A DNA stretch of 64,000 nt from DATLLN01 sp963797175 (GTDB lineage Bacteria > Actinomycetota > Thermoleophilia > Gaiellales > JAICJC01): contig CAWCOL010000005.1 of the NCBI GenBank assembly GCA_963797175.1, positions 868,001 through 932,000 on the forward strand, written 5' to 3'. Below, piece by piece: positions 50,473-58,955 of the stretch. A program made the position numbers and the translations under genes. Under the pieces are notes generated by a model. The model did no database searches. It had not been told where the DNA came from and saw only the letters and a list, made by a program, of their open reading frames with translations. Numbering within the stretch: position 1 is the first letter of the stretch; every line of letters starts with the position of its first letter.

Positions 50473-51471
50473 ATGGCTGTCACCATCCGCGACGTTGCTG
50501 CAGACGCCGGGGTCTCGCAGGCGACCGCCGCCCGTGCGCTGGGCGGCTACGGCTACGCCAGCCCGACCGTGCGCCGCCGCGTCGGCGAGAGCGCCCGGCG
50601 GCTGGGCTACACGCCGAACGGCGTCGCCCGGGCGCTGGTATCGCGCAGTACGACGACCGTCGGCCTGATCGTCGGCGACGTCGAGAACCCCTTCTTCGCC
50701 GCGGCCGCCCGCGGGCTCTCCGACGTGATGGAGGCGGCCGGCCACACGGTGCTGCTGGCCAACGCCGACGAGGATCCCGACCGCGAGGCGCGGGCGATCG
50801 AGACGCTGCGCCGGCGGCGGGTGGACGGCCTGGTGGTCGTCCCCGCACCGGGCACGCGGCTGGGCAGCACGCCGCTCGGCGACGTGCCGGTGGTGCAACT
50901 CGACCGCGCCGTGCGCGGCCTCGCCGCCGACGCTGTCCTGGTGGACAACGGACATGGCGCCCGGGTCGCCGTCGAGCACCTGATCGGGCTCGGCCACGCG
51001 CGCATCGGCCTGGTCTCCGATACGCCCCGGATCAGCTCCTCGGCCGAGCGGATCGCGGGCTACCGGCGGGCGCTGCGGCTGGCGGGCCTGGAGGCCGAGC
51101 CGGAGCTGGTGTCGATCGGCGGCTCGACCCAGGAGGAGGGTCGCCTGGCCGCGCTCGACCTGCTCCGCCGCGAGCCGCGGCCGACCGCGGTCTTCACCGC
51201 CAACAACTTCATGACCGTCGGCACGCTGCTTGCGGCGCGGGAGCTGGGCTTGCGGATCCCCGAGGACGTGGCGCTGGTCGGGTTCGACGACCTCGACTGG
51301 ACGACGCTGGTCGATCCGCCGCTGACGGCCATCTCGCAGCCCGTCGCCGACCTGGGACGCGCCGTCGGCGCGCGGCTGCTGGCCCGGATCGCAGGCGACA
51401 CCGGGCCGCCGCGACGGCTGCGGCTGCCCACCGAGCTGATCGTCCGCGGCTCCTGCGGGGCGCGCCGGTGA
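50473..51471 (+). CDS. LacI-family transcriptional regulator
   Basis: A 332-residue regulator: helix-turn-helix TIRDVAADAGVSQATAARALGGYGYASPTVRRRV, hinge helix GVARALVSRSTTTVGLI, then a periplasmic-binding-like sensor (NPFFAAAARGLSDVMEAAGHTVLLANAD; VGFDDLDWTTLVDPPLTAISQP). Effector probably a sugar or sugar phosphate. ATG 50473 lies 8 nt after a TATCAT box. It should control the divergent operon and its own operon with the M20 peptidase. Confidence 0.93.
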   Translation: MAVTIRDVAADAGVSQATAARALGGYGYASPTVRRRVGESARRLGYTPNGVARALVSRSTTTVGLIVGDVENPFFAAAARGLSDVMEAAGHTVLLANADEDPDREARAIETLRRRRVDGLVVVPAPGTRLGSTPLGDVPVVQLDRAVRGLAADAVLVDNGHGARVAVEHLIGLGHARIGLVSDTPRISSSAERIAGYRRALRLAGLEAEPELVSIGGSTQEEGRLAALDLLRREPRPTAVFTANNFMTVGTLLAARELGLRIPEDVALVGFDDLDWTTLVDPPLTAISQPVADLGRAVGARLLARIAGDTGPPRRLRLPTELIVRGSCGARR

Positions 51472-52595
51472 GACCGGCCGCCGAGCTGCTGGCGACGCTG
51501 GTCGCCGCCGACTCGACCAACCCGACCCTGCACCCGGGCGGGGCCGGTGAGGCCGCCGTCGTCGGGCTGCTGGCGCCGCGGCTGGAGGCCGCGGGCCTGG
51601 CCGTGGACGTGTGGGACGCGGCTCCCGGCCGCCCCAACCTGGTGGCGACGCTGCCGGGCACCGGCGGCGGCCGGTCGCTGATGTTCTGCGGCCACACGGA
51701 CGTGGTCGGCGGCGAGCCGTCCGCCTTCGCGCCGTACGTCGAGGACGGGCGGATGCACGGCCGCGGCACCAACGACATGAAGGGCGGCATCGCCGCCGCG
51801 GTGGTCGCCGCCGAGCGGCTCGCGGCCGGCCCGCGGCTCGTCGGCGACGTGGTGCTCGCGTTCGTGATCGACGAGGAGTGGGAGAGCCTGGGCGCCGCGG
51901 CGCTGGTCGAGCGCCACCGGGCAGACGGCGCGGTGCTGCCCGAGCAGACCGACCTCGAGGTCGTCTTCGCCCACGGCGGGTTCGTCTGGTACGACGTGAT
52001 CAGCCGCGGGCGGGAGTCGGCCGGCGGCGAGCCGCAGCACGGCATCGACGGGATCGGCCTGGCCGGCCCGCTGCTCTCCGGCATCGTCGCGCTGGACATC
52101 GAGCTGGCGACGAGGGAGACGGCCGAGTGGGGCCGCCCCAACGTGCACGCCTCCACCATCCACGGCGGCCAGAGCTACCCGTCGTACCCCGCCGAGTGCG
52201 TGATCGGCGTCGAGCGGTGCTTGATGCCGGGCGAGACCGTCGCCCAGTCGCGGGCCGAGATGGACGGGCTGCTGGCGGCCGCCGCGGCGGCCGATCCGCG
52301 CTTCCACGGCGAGCTGCGCACCGTGATCGCACGCGAGCCGGTGATGCTGCGCCGCGACGACCCGGTGGTCGGCGCGATGGTCGAGGCCGCGCGGGGCGTG
52401 ACCGGCACCGATCCCGTCGTCCGCAGCGACTACGGCTGGATGGACTCCGGGATCCTGGTCGAGGCGGGAATCCCCTGCGTGGTCTACGGGCCGACCGGCG
52501 CCGGGCTGCACACGGCGGACGAGTGGGTGGATCTCGCCTCCCTGGACACCTGCGTGGACGTGTTCGAGCGGATGGCGCGCAGCTTCTGCAGCTGA
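51468..52595 (+). CDS. M20-family metallo-deacylase (ArgE/DapE type)
   Basis: A 375-residue zinc amidohydrolase. First zinc ligands in MFCGHTDVVGGEP and GRGTNDMKGGIA, catalytic base and ligand in VIDEEWESLGA, dimerisation domain in the middle, and final histidine in GAGLHTADEWVDL. Related to acetylornithine and succinyl-diaminopimelate deacylases. GTG 51468 overlaps the LacI stop (GTGA), so it is regulated with the sugar cluster and may remove an acyl or amino-acyl group from the imported conjugate. Confidence 0.9.
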   Translation: MRPAAELLATLVAADSTNPTLHPGGAGEAAVVGLLAPRLEAAGLAVDVWDAAPGRPNLVATLPGTGGGRSLMFCGHTDVVGGEPSAFAPYVEDGRMHGRGTNDMKGGIAAAVVAAERLAAGPRLVGDVVLAFVIDEEWESLGAAALVERHRADGAVLPEQTDLEVVFAHGGFVWYDVISRGRESAGGEPQHGIDGIGLAGPLLSGIVALDIELATRETAEWGRPNVHASTIHGGQSYPSYPAECVIGVERCLMPGETVAQSRAEMDGLLAAAAAADPRFHGELRTVIAREPVMLRRDDPVVGAMVEAARGVTGTDPVVRSDYGWMDSGILVEAGIPCVVYGPTGAGLHTADEWVDLASLDTCVDVFERMARSFCS

Positions 52596-52602
52596 ACGCC
52601 GG

Positions 52603-52608
52603 TACCGT
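52603..52608 (+). promoter_or_regulatory. -10 box of the YjbR-like gene
   Basis: TACCGT ends exactly 6 nt before ATG 52615. Confidence 0.45.
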
Positions 52609-52614
52609 GACGGG

Positions 52615-52995
52615 ATGGTCACGTCGGACCAGGTGCGCGAGCTCGCGTCCAGCTTCCCCCGAGCCTACGAGGTGGTGGTGCGCGGGCGGGTCAAGTTCCG
52701 CGTCAAGCAGATCGTCTTCCTCGCCTTCTCGCACGACATGACGCTGATGGGGTTCGGCTTCCCCAAGGAGGAGCGCGAGTACATCGTCGCCGCCCGGCCG
52801 GACACGTTTCTGATGCCGCGCGAGTCCGACCTGCGGTTCAAGTGGATCGTCGCCCGGCTGGACGCGCTCGAGCGGGAGGAGATGGAGGAGCTGGTCTACG
52901 ACGCCTGGCGGATGTGCGTGCCCAAGTACGTCATCGCCGAGCACGCCGCCGCGCACCCGGACGCGGCGTACATCCGGTCGGCACGGTCATCGTGA
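52615..52995 (+). CDS. YjbR/MmcQ-family protein
   Basis: A 126-residue protein of the MmcQ/YjbR (DUF419-like, CyaY-fold) family: RVKFRVKQIVFLAFSHDMTLMGFGFPKEEREYI, TFLMPRESDLRFKWIVARLDALE and a C-terminal helix VYDAWRMCVPKYV. Members are small DNA-binding-like proteins of unknown role. Its end overlaps the convergent GNAT gene by 9 nt. Confidence 0.83.
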   Translation: MVTSDQVRELASSFPRAYEVVVRGRVKFRVKQIVFLAFSHDMTLMGFGFPKEEREYIVAARPDTFLMPRESDLRFKWIVARLDALEREEMEELVYDAWRMCVPKYVIAEHAAAHPDAAYIRSARSS

Positions 52996-53520
52996 GCTCG
53001 CAGGAGCGTGCAGCTCCCACACGCCGATCTCCCAGCCGTTGGCCGGGACGATCTCGGTGCCGTACTGGGTGAACCCGAGCCGCTCGGCGACGCGGATCGA
53101 CGCCGTGTTGTCCGGGTAGACGCAGGCGATGATGCGCTCGAGGCCGAGCTCGACGAAGCCGTGGTCGAGCACCGCGCGGGCGGCCTCGGTCGCGTAGCCC
53201 TTGCCCCACCGGTCGCGGGCGAGCAGCCAGTCGGCCTCGATCGACGGCATCACCGGCGGCAGGAACGCCGGGATGCCCAACCCCGACCAGCCGATCGGAG
53301 CATCCTCGCCCTCCGGGATGATCCCCCACAGGCCGAACCCGTATTCGTCCCAGGCGTCCACCAGGTGGTCGAGCAGCACGACCGTCGCCTCGCGGTCACG
53401 CGGGCCGCCGGCGCCGATGTAGCGCATCACCTCCTCGTCCGCGCAGATCGGCACGATCGCCTCGAGGTCGTCGCGCCGCAGCGGGCGCAGCAGCAGCCGC
53501 TCGGTGCGGATCTCGGTCAC
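52987..53520 (-). CDS. RimJ/RimL-type GNAT acetyltransferase
   Basis: A 177-residue protein of the ribosomal-protein-alanine acetyltransferase-like branch: IRTERLLLRPLRRDDLEAIVPICADEEVMRYIG, the CoA loop ARDRWGKGYATEAARAVLDHGF, and ACVYPDNTASIRVAERLGFTQYG. GTG 53520 overlaps the rdgB stop. Acceptor unknown. Confidence 0.9.
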   Translation of the reverse strand: MTEIRTERLLLRPLRRDDLEAIVPICADEEVMRYIGAGGPRDREATVVLLDHLVDAWDEYGFGLWGIIPEGEDAPIGWSGLGIPAFLPPVMPSIEADWLLARDRWGKGYATEAARAVLDHGFVELGLERIIACVYPDNTASIRVAERLGFTQYGTEIVPANGWEIGVWELHAPASSR

Positions 53521-54080
53521 GGCAGCAGCTCCCGCAGTGCGGCGGCGGCGCGGGCGCGGTGGGAGATCGCGTCCTTCTCGGCGGCGCTCATCTCGCCCAC
53601 GGTGCGCGTCTCGCCCTCGGGCACGAACGCCGGGTCGTACCCGAATCCGCCGGTGCCGCGCGGGACGTCGGCGAGCGTGCCGCGCAGCTCGCCGCGGGCG
53701 GTCAGCTCATTCCCGTCCGGCCCGATCGCGACCAGCTCGGCGACGTAGGCGACGCGTCGATCGGCCTGGCCGTCGAGCAACTCAAGCAGCTTCGCCAGGT
53801 TCTGATCGTCCGTTGCGTCCTCGCCGGCGAAGCGCGCCGATCGCACACCCGGTGCGCCGCCCAGCGCCGCGGCCGCGATCCCCGAGTCGTCAGCCAGCAC
53901 CCAGCAGTTCTCACCCTCGGCGCCCGACACGTGCCACGCCTTCAGCCGGGCGTTGTCGAGGAAGGTCTCGCCGATCTCCTCGGGCAGCTCGCCGTCGAAC
54001 GGCGTCACCTCCCACCCCGGGAGCAGGCGCGCGAACTCGGTGGCCTTGTGCGGGTTAGCCGACGCGAGAACGATTCGCAT
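53517..54080 (-). CDS. rdgB: XTP/dITP diphosphatase (HAM1/RdgB)
   Basis: A 187-residue house-cleaning pyrophosphatase removing non-canonical purine nucleotides. LASANPHKATEFARLL binds the nucleotide, DDSGIAAAALGGAPGVRSARFAG is the metal and substrate loop, and GTGGFGYDPAFVPEGETRTVGEMSAAEKDAISHRARA is the family C-terminus. It overlaps the end of rph by 26 nt, the usual rph-rdgB pairing. Confidence 0.95.
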   Translation of the reverse strand: MRIVLASANPHKATEFARLLPGWEVTPFDGELPEEIGETFLDNARLKAWHVSGAEGENCWVLADDSGIAAAALGGAPGVRSARFAGEDATDDQNLAKLLELLDGQADRRVAYVAELVAIGPDGNELTARGELRGTLADVPRGTGGFGYDPAFVPEGETRTVGEMSAAEKDAISHRARAAAALRELLP

Positions 54081-54798
54081 GCTCTGCGACGATCAGGGCC
54101 TGCTGGGCTGCGATCTCGGTGATGCCGCCGCCGGCCAGCTCCAACAACCGGTCGAGCGACGCCCGTCCGAACGGCGTGCGCTCGGCCGTCGCCTGCACCT
54201 CGACCAGCTCGCCACTGCCTGAGATGACCACGTTCATGTCCACCTCGGCCCGCGAGTCCTCGACGTACGGCAGGTCGAGCAGCGGCTCGCCGTCCACGAT
54301 GCCGACGGAGACCGCGGCGACCGAGTCGCTCAGCGGCAGCGCGCGCAGCAGCCCGCGCTCGACCAGCCCCGTCATCGCCAGGTGCAGCGCCAGGTAGCCG
54401 CCACAGATGGCCGCGCAGCGGGTGCCGCCGTCGGCCTGGATCACGTCGCAGTCGATCCACACCGTCCGCTCCCCCAGGGCGCTGAAGTCGACGATGGAGC
54501 GCAGCGACCGGCCGATCAGCCGCTGGATCTCGACCGTGCGGCCGTCCTGCTTGCCTCGGGAGGCATCGCGCGATTTCCGTTCCGATGTCGATCCCGGCAA
54601 CATGCCGTACTCGGCAGTCACCCAGCCGGTGCCGCGGCCGCGCATCCACCCGGGCACGCTCTCCTCCACCATCGCCGTGCAGATCAGGCGGGTGCTGCCG
54701 ATCTCGAACAGCACCGATCCGCTGGCGCTGCTGATGAATCCCGGCGTGATCTCGATCGGGCGCAGCTCGTCGGCCGCGCGGCCGTCGGCGCGGGTCAC
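54055..54798 (-). CDS. rph: Ribonuclease PH
   Basis: A 247-residue phosphorolytic 3'-5' exoribonuclease that trims tRNA 3' ends. RPIEITPGFISSASGSVLFEIGSTRLICTA, the GWVTAEYGMLPGST loop, RKSRDASRGKQDGRTVEIQRLIGRSLR with phosphate-binding arginines, and CDVIQADGGTRCAAI are all present. GTG 54798 overlaps the murI stop (GTGA). Confidence 0.96.
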   Translation of the reverse strand: MTRADGRAADELRPIEITPGFISSASGSVLFEIGSTRLICTAMVEESVPGWMRGRGTGWVTAEYGMLPGSTSERKSRDASRGKQDGRTVEIQRLIGRSLRSIVDFSALGERTVWIDCDVIQADGGTRCAAICGGYLALHLAMTGLVERGLLRALPLSDSVAAVSVGIVDGEPLLDLPYVEDSRAEVDMNVVISGSGELVEVQATAERTPFGRASLDRLLELAGGGITEIAAQQALIVAEHANRSRVG

Positions 54799-55619
54799 GC
54801 CGCCACCGCGAGCGCCCGCGGATCGACGCGCTCGACCTCGGTCAGCGGCAGCTGCAGGAAGCGCCCCGCCACGTCGCGGAAGGCGGCCTCGTCGCCGGTG
54901 CAGAGAAAGCGATAGCTGCCCTCCCGCCCGGCCTGGTTGCCGACACCGCGCCGGTCGAGCGTCGCGGACACTTCGCGGGCGATCTCCTCGGCGGAGGTGA
55001 TCAGCGTGACGCCGCGGCCGAAGATGCGCTGGAGCATCGGCCGAATCAGCGGGTAGTGCGTGCAGCCGAGGATGACCGTGTCCACCTCCACCACCTTGAG
55101 CGGCGCCGCGTAGCGCTTGGCGGCCTCGTGCAGCTCGTGGCCGTGGGTGTCGCCGGACTGGATCAGCGGCACCAGGTCGGGGCAGGCAACCTGCGTGACG
55201 GTGACGCCGGCGTCGAGCGCGGCGATCGCCGCCGGGTAGCGCCCGCTGGCGACCGTTGCCTCCGTCGCCATCACGCCGATCCGCCGGCTGCGCGTGGCCT
55301 GGACGGCCGCGTGCGCCTCGGGCGTGATCACGCCGATCAGCGGCACCGAGAACTCGCGCTGCAGCCCGGGGAGCGCTGCCGCCGTGGCCGAGTTGCACGC
55401 CACCACCAGCAGCTTCACGTCGCGCGCGGCCAGGTGGCTGGCGATCTCGTGGGCGTAGCGGCGGATCACCTCGGGCGGCTTGGTGCCGTACGGGAAGCGC
55501 TCCGGATCCGAGTCGCCAAAGTAGAGGAAGTCCTCGTGGGGCAACGTGACCAGGCACTCGTGGAGCACCGTCAGCCCTCCCACCCCTGAGTCGAACACGC
55601 CGATCGGCCGTGGATCCAT
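54795..55619 (-). CDS. murI: Glutamate racemase
   Basis: A 274-residue cofactor-independent racemase supplying D-glutamate for peptidoglycan. The two catalytic cysteines are in VVACNSATAAALPGL and ILGCTHYPLIRPML; IGVFDSGVGGLTVLHE opens the protein. ATG 55619 lies 6 nt after minus-strand TAGACT, so it heads the murI-rph-rdgB-GNAT operon with a leaderless transcript. Confidence 0.96.
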   Translation of the reverse strand: MDPRPIGVFDSGVGGLTVLHECLVTLPHEDFLYFGDSDPERFPYGTKPPEVIRRYAHEIASHLAARDVKLLVVACNSATAAALPGLQREFSVPLIGVITPEAHAAVQATRSRRIGVMATEATVASGRYPAAIAALDAGVTVTQVACPDLVPLIQSGDTHGHELHEAAKRYAAPLKVVEVDTVILGCTHYPLIRPMLQRIFGRGVTLITSAEEIAREVSATLDRRGVGNQAGREGSYRFLCTGDEAAFRDVAGRFLQLPLTEVERVDPRALAVAA

Positions 55620-55625
55620 GCCGGG

Positions 55626-55631
55626 AGTCTA
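55626..55631 (-). promoter_or_regulatory. -10 box of the murI operon
   Basis: Minus-strand TAGACT ends exactly 6 nt before ATG 55619. Confidence 0.5.
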
Positions 55632-55644
55632 GGACGCGGCCCGG

Positions 55645-55673
55645 GTGACAGGCGCGGCAGTTTCCTGTACAAT
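55645..55673 (+). promoter_or_regulatory. Promoter of the TetR gene
   Basis: GTGACA (55645-55650), 17-nt spacer, TACAAT (55668-55673). The -10 ends 9 nt before ATG 55683, so the leader is at most a few bases. Confidence 0.6.
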
Positions 55674-55682
55674 CGTCCAAGA

Positions 55683-56294
55683 ATGACGACCACCGCCGTC
55701 CGCCGCCGGGTCAAGGGCGAGCGCCGCCGAAGGGCGCTGCTCGAGGCGGCGCTGACCCTGATCGGGCGCGGCGGGCCGGCCGCCCTCACCCACCGCGCGC
55801 TGGCGTCCGAGGCGGGCGTCCCGCTCGCCACCACCACGTACTACTTCACGTCCAAGGACGAGCTGCTGCGCGAGGCGCTCCAGCTCGCCGTCGACCAGGA
55901 CAGCCAGCTTGCCGAGGACGATCCCTCCTGGGCCGCCGCCGTTGCCGCGCGTGACGCGGACGAGCTGGCCCGCGGCCTGGCGGACAACCTCTCGGCCAGC
56001 CTGCGCGACCGCGAGCGCGCGCTGGCCCACCACGAGGTCTTCCTGGCGGCGGCCCGCGAGCCCGCGCTGGGCGGCGCGGCCGCCGAGTGGACGGCCGCGG
56101 ACGCCGCAGCGCTGGAGCCGCTGCTCGCCGGGCTCGGCTCCCCCACGCCCGGCCTCGACGCCCGTGCGGTCACCGCCCTGCTCGACGGCCTCGCCCTGGA
56201 GCAGCTTGCCGGCCCCCGCCCTGCCCACTCCCGCGCCGTGCTCGCGCGCGTGCTCGACGCCCTGCTTCCCGACACCTCAGGAGACACCGCATGA
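55683..56294 (+). CDS. TetR-family transcriptional regulator
   Basis: A 203-residue regulator. The recognition domain reads RRRALLEAALTLIGRGGPAALTHRALASEAGVPLATTTYYFTSKDELL, and the C-terminal ligand/dimer domain follows. It is coupled by ATGA to the Rieske oxygenase gene and probably controls it. The ligand is unknown but may be the oxygenase substrate. Confidence 0.93.
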   Translation: MTTTAVRRRVKGERRRRALLEAALTLIGRGGPAALTHRALASEAGVPLATTTYYFTSKDELLREALQLAVDQDSQLAEDDPSWAAAVAARDADELARGLADNLSASLRDRERALAHHEVFLAAAREPALGGAAAEWTAADAAALEPLLAGLGSPTPGLDARAVTALLDGLALEQLAGPRPAHSRAVLARVLDALLPDTSGDTA

Positions 56295-57368
56295 CGACGA
56301 TCGACGACACCATCGGGCTGCGCCTGGCCGACGGCTTCACGCTGCCCGCCTCGTGGTACGCCGACCGGGAGATCGCCAAGCTGGAGCGCGAGCGCGTGTT
56401 CGCGCGCACCTGGCAGTACGCCGGCCCTGCCGAGCTGGTCGAGGAGCCGGGCAGCTACCTCGCGACCCGCATCGGCCACGCCCCGATCGTCGTCGTCCGC
56501 GACACCGACGGCACGCTCCGCGGCTTCGTCAACGTCTGCCGCCACCGCGCCCATCTGGTCGCTTCCGGGCACGGCAAGCGCAAGGCGCTCCAGTGCCCGT
56601 ACCACGCCTGGACGTACGGCCTGGACGGCTGCCTGCGCAAGGCGCCCCGTGCCGACCACGAGCCTGGCTTCAACGGCGCCGACCTCTCGCTGGTGCCGGT
56701 CGCGGTCGAGCGGATGGGGCCGATGCTCTTCGCCAACCTCGACGCGACGGCGGTCGGGCTGCCGGAGGAGCTGCTGGCGCTGCCGGCCCGCTTCGCCACC
56801 GCGGGCGTCGGCGCTGGACGACCTGCGGCTGCGCCGCCGCGGCCAGTTCACCATCAAGGCCAACTGGAAGACCAGCCTCGAGAACTACCTGGAGTGCTAC
56901 CACTGCCCCGTCGCCCACCCCGGGCTGGCACAGCGCGTGGACGTCACCGAGGACGGCTACAAGCTGGTCGAGGGCGGCCTGGTCGCAAGCCAGTTCGGCA
57001 CGGTGCGCGACTCCGCCTTCGCCGGCGCGTCGGTGAGCACCGCGCAGTACCACCTGCTGTTTCCCTCGACGACGTTCAACATCGAGGCGGGGCCGATCAA
57101 CCTGGCGGTGGACATCACGCTGCCCGACCCCGACCCGCGGCGCTCGCGCGGCTTCAACGACATGTACGCGCCGGCCGACGTGTCCGACGCCGAGCTGGAC
57201 GAGCTGATCGCGTTCGCCAACGAGGTCAACGACGAGGACACGTCGCTGGTCGAGGGCGTCCGCGAGGGCCTGGACAGCGAGCTGGTGCCGGTCGGCAGGC
57301 TGATCACCAACAGCGAGCACCAGATCGCCTGGTTCCAGCGGCTGATGTACGAGGCGCTCTCCGCGTAG
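56291..57368 (+). pseudogene. Rieske non-heme iron oxygenase alpha subunit, one frameshift
   Basis: The first frame (56291 to about 56809) holds the Rieske domain with CRHRAHLVASGHGKRKALQCPYHAW (C-x-H ... C-x2-H). The second frame (from about 56811) holds the catalytic domain: NWKTSLENYLECYHCPVAHPGL with the iron histidines, and a full C-terminus. Removing G56810 gives one 358-residue protein with no stop codon. So this is either a gene with a fresh insertion or a correct gene with a base-call error. No reductase or ferredoxin gene lies nearby. Substrate unknown. Confidence 0.88.
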
Positions 57369-58058
57369 CTACGCGCCGGACGCGGCCAGCTGCTGCGGCG
57401 TGTTGCTGGTGACGATGTCCACGCCGGCGTCCGCCGCGCGGGCCAGCCGCTCGCGCCAGCCCGGGCTGCCTGCGTCCAGCGTCCACACGTCGAGCAGCAT
57501 CCCGTGGTCGTGGAACGGCCCGACCGGGTCGTCCACCCCGCTCGCCAGCAGCTGCTCGAACACCGTCAGGCGCACGTGCGCCTCGCCCGCCTGCGGCAGC
57601 CGGCGCGCCATCTCGGCGGCCAGCCGCTGCGGCGCGACGCCCTCGCGGACGAGCAGGGCGGGGTCGAGCCCGATCGGCAGCTCGCTGTCGAGCGCCGACG
57701 CCCGCCGCAGGTTGTCGTCGCCGACGCCGTTCAGCACCACGCGCTCGCGCACGGGCGCGATCGTCGCCACGAGCTCCTCCAGCCGGTCGGCCGGGAGCGG
57801 CCGGATGTCCTTGAGGTCGAGCTCGACGATGGTCGAGCCGTCGGCGGCTGCGATCAGCGTCAGCGCGTCGTCCAGGCGCGGCGGCCGCGGCGACCACCGG
57901 TTCGGCCGGTCGTGCGCGATCAGGAACCCCGCCCGGCGGTCGGCCACCACGTCGATCTCGGCCCGCGCGACGGGCGCCTCCAGGCACTCCTCCAGCGCCG
58001 CCAGCGAGTTCGCGCGGTAGAGCCCGCTCCACTGCGCCATGTGCGCCTTCAGCTGCAC
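57369..58058 (-). CDS. Glycerophosphodiester phosphodiesterase-like protein
   Basis: A 229-residue TIM-barrel protein of the GDPD superfamily: RANSLAALEECLEAPVARAEIDV, then FLIAHDRP, IVELDLKDIRPL, VVLNGVG and VDIVTSNTPQQL near the end. The usual HRG..EN entry motif is altered (KAHMAQWSGLYRANS), and the catalytic EID keeps E and D, so activity may be changed. GTG 58058 includes the whole first strand; ATG 58040 would cut it. Confidence 0.72.
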   Translation of the reverse strand: MQLKAHMAQWSGLYRANSLAALEECLEAPVARAEIDVVADRRAGFLIAHDRPNRWSPRPPRLDDALTLIAAADGSTIVELDLKDIRPLPADRLEELVATIAPVRERVVLNGVGDDNLRRASALDSELPIGLDPALLVREGVAPQRLAAEMARRLPQAGEAHVRLTVFEQLLASGVDDPVGPFHDHGMLLDVWTLDAGSPGWRERLARAADAGVDIVTSNTPQQLAASGA

Positions 58059-58108
58059 CTCGCCGTCCGTCCCGGCCCGCAGCAGCGAGCCCGGGTGCGG
58101 CGGCCGGC

Positions 58109-58870
58109 TCAGCTCGCCGACCGCACCACGGCGCCCAGATCGGAGCGGCCGAGGATGCGGCCCGTGACCCGGTCGCGGAGCACGATGCTCGGCTCCTCGC
58201 TGCCCCACAGCAGGTCGGTGCCGGTCTGGAACGCGGCGCCGGAGCTGAGAGACGCATGCGTGTACGCGGCCGGGAAGGTGAAGCTCTCGACGCGCGACGA
58301 CGCGCCGAAGGGGCAGGTCTGCGACGTCGCGCAGTAGGCGACGGACTGGCGCACCTGGATCAGCATCGAGCGGGCGCCGGGGAAGGTCGCGGTGACCTTG
58401 ATCGCGCCGATCCCGACGCGCACGGGCGTCGCCGCCAGCCGCTGCGTCCAGTGGATGACCGCGCCGTTGCTCGCGGTGAAACCGCCCGTGATCGCGTAGC
58501 GCCCGTCGCCCGAGACCTGGCGCGCCGGGGCCGCGCTGACCTGCACCTGCAGTCCGACGTCCGTGTGCAGGGCGGTGTAGGCGGCCGAGGGCGCCACCGC
58601 CGTGGGAAGCGTCAGCGCCAGGCGCCGCGTCGCGAAGTTGATCGTGTAGCCGCCGAGCGCGGAGATGCCCGGGAACTGCGCGTAGCGCAGGTTGCCCTTC
58701 TGGGAACCGGTCGCCGGGCACCCGGAGGAGAGCGCGACCGCGATCACCTGGGAGCGCGTGTGGCCGCCGGTGGCGGTCGCGGTGCAGGCGGGCGCCGCCG
58801 ACCCCGTCTGGGCGGAGAGCATCGCTGACCCGAGTGCGGCCAGCGTGAGCACTGCAAGCAACCGTCGCAC
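58109..58870 (-). CDS. Secreted protein of unknown function
   Basis: A 253-residue protein with a signal peptide (VRRLLAVLTLAALGSAMLSA, cleavage near AAPACTA) and a mature part rich in Thr, Ser, Ala and beta strands (LRYAQFPGISALGGYTINF, GAIKVTATFPGARSM). Cysteine pairs (PACTATA with SSGCPA; AYCATSQTCPFG) suggest disulfides. I recognise no family. GTG 58870 follows GGAGGAG. It is 50 nt upstream of the GDPD-like gene on the same strand. Confidence 0.75.
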   Translation of the reverse strand: MRRLLAVLTLAALGSAMLSAQTGSAAPACTATATGGHTRSQVIAVALSSGCPATGSQKGNLRYAQFPGISALGGYTINFATRRLALTLPTAVAPSAAYTALHTDVGLQVQVSAAPARQVSGDGRYAITGGFTASNGAVIHWTQRLAATPVRVGIGAIKVTATFPGARSMLIQVRQSVAYCATSQTCPFGASSRVESFTFPAAYTHASLSSGAAFQTGTDLLWGSEEPSIVLRDRVTGRILGRSDLGAVVRSAS

Positions 58871-58943
58871 GTCTCCTCCGGGATACCACGGCAACGGCGC
58901 GTTGTCCAGAGGCGCGGCGTCGCAGAGACAAGCGCACACCCCA

Positions 58944-58949
58944 TACACT
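58944..58949 (+). promoter_or_regulatory. -10 box of the SIS gene
   Basis: TACACT ends exactly 6 nt before ATG 58956. Confidence 0.5.
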
Positions 58950-58955
58950 CCGCGC

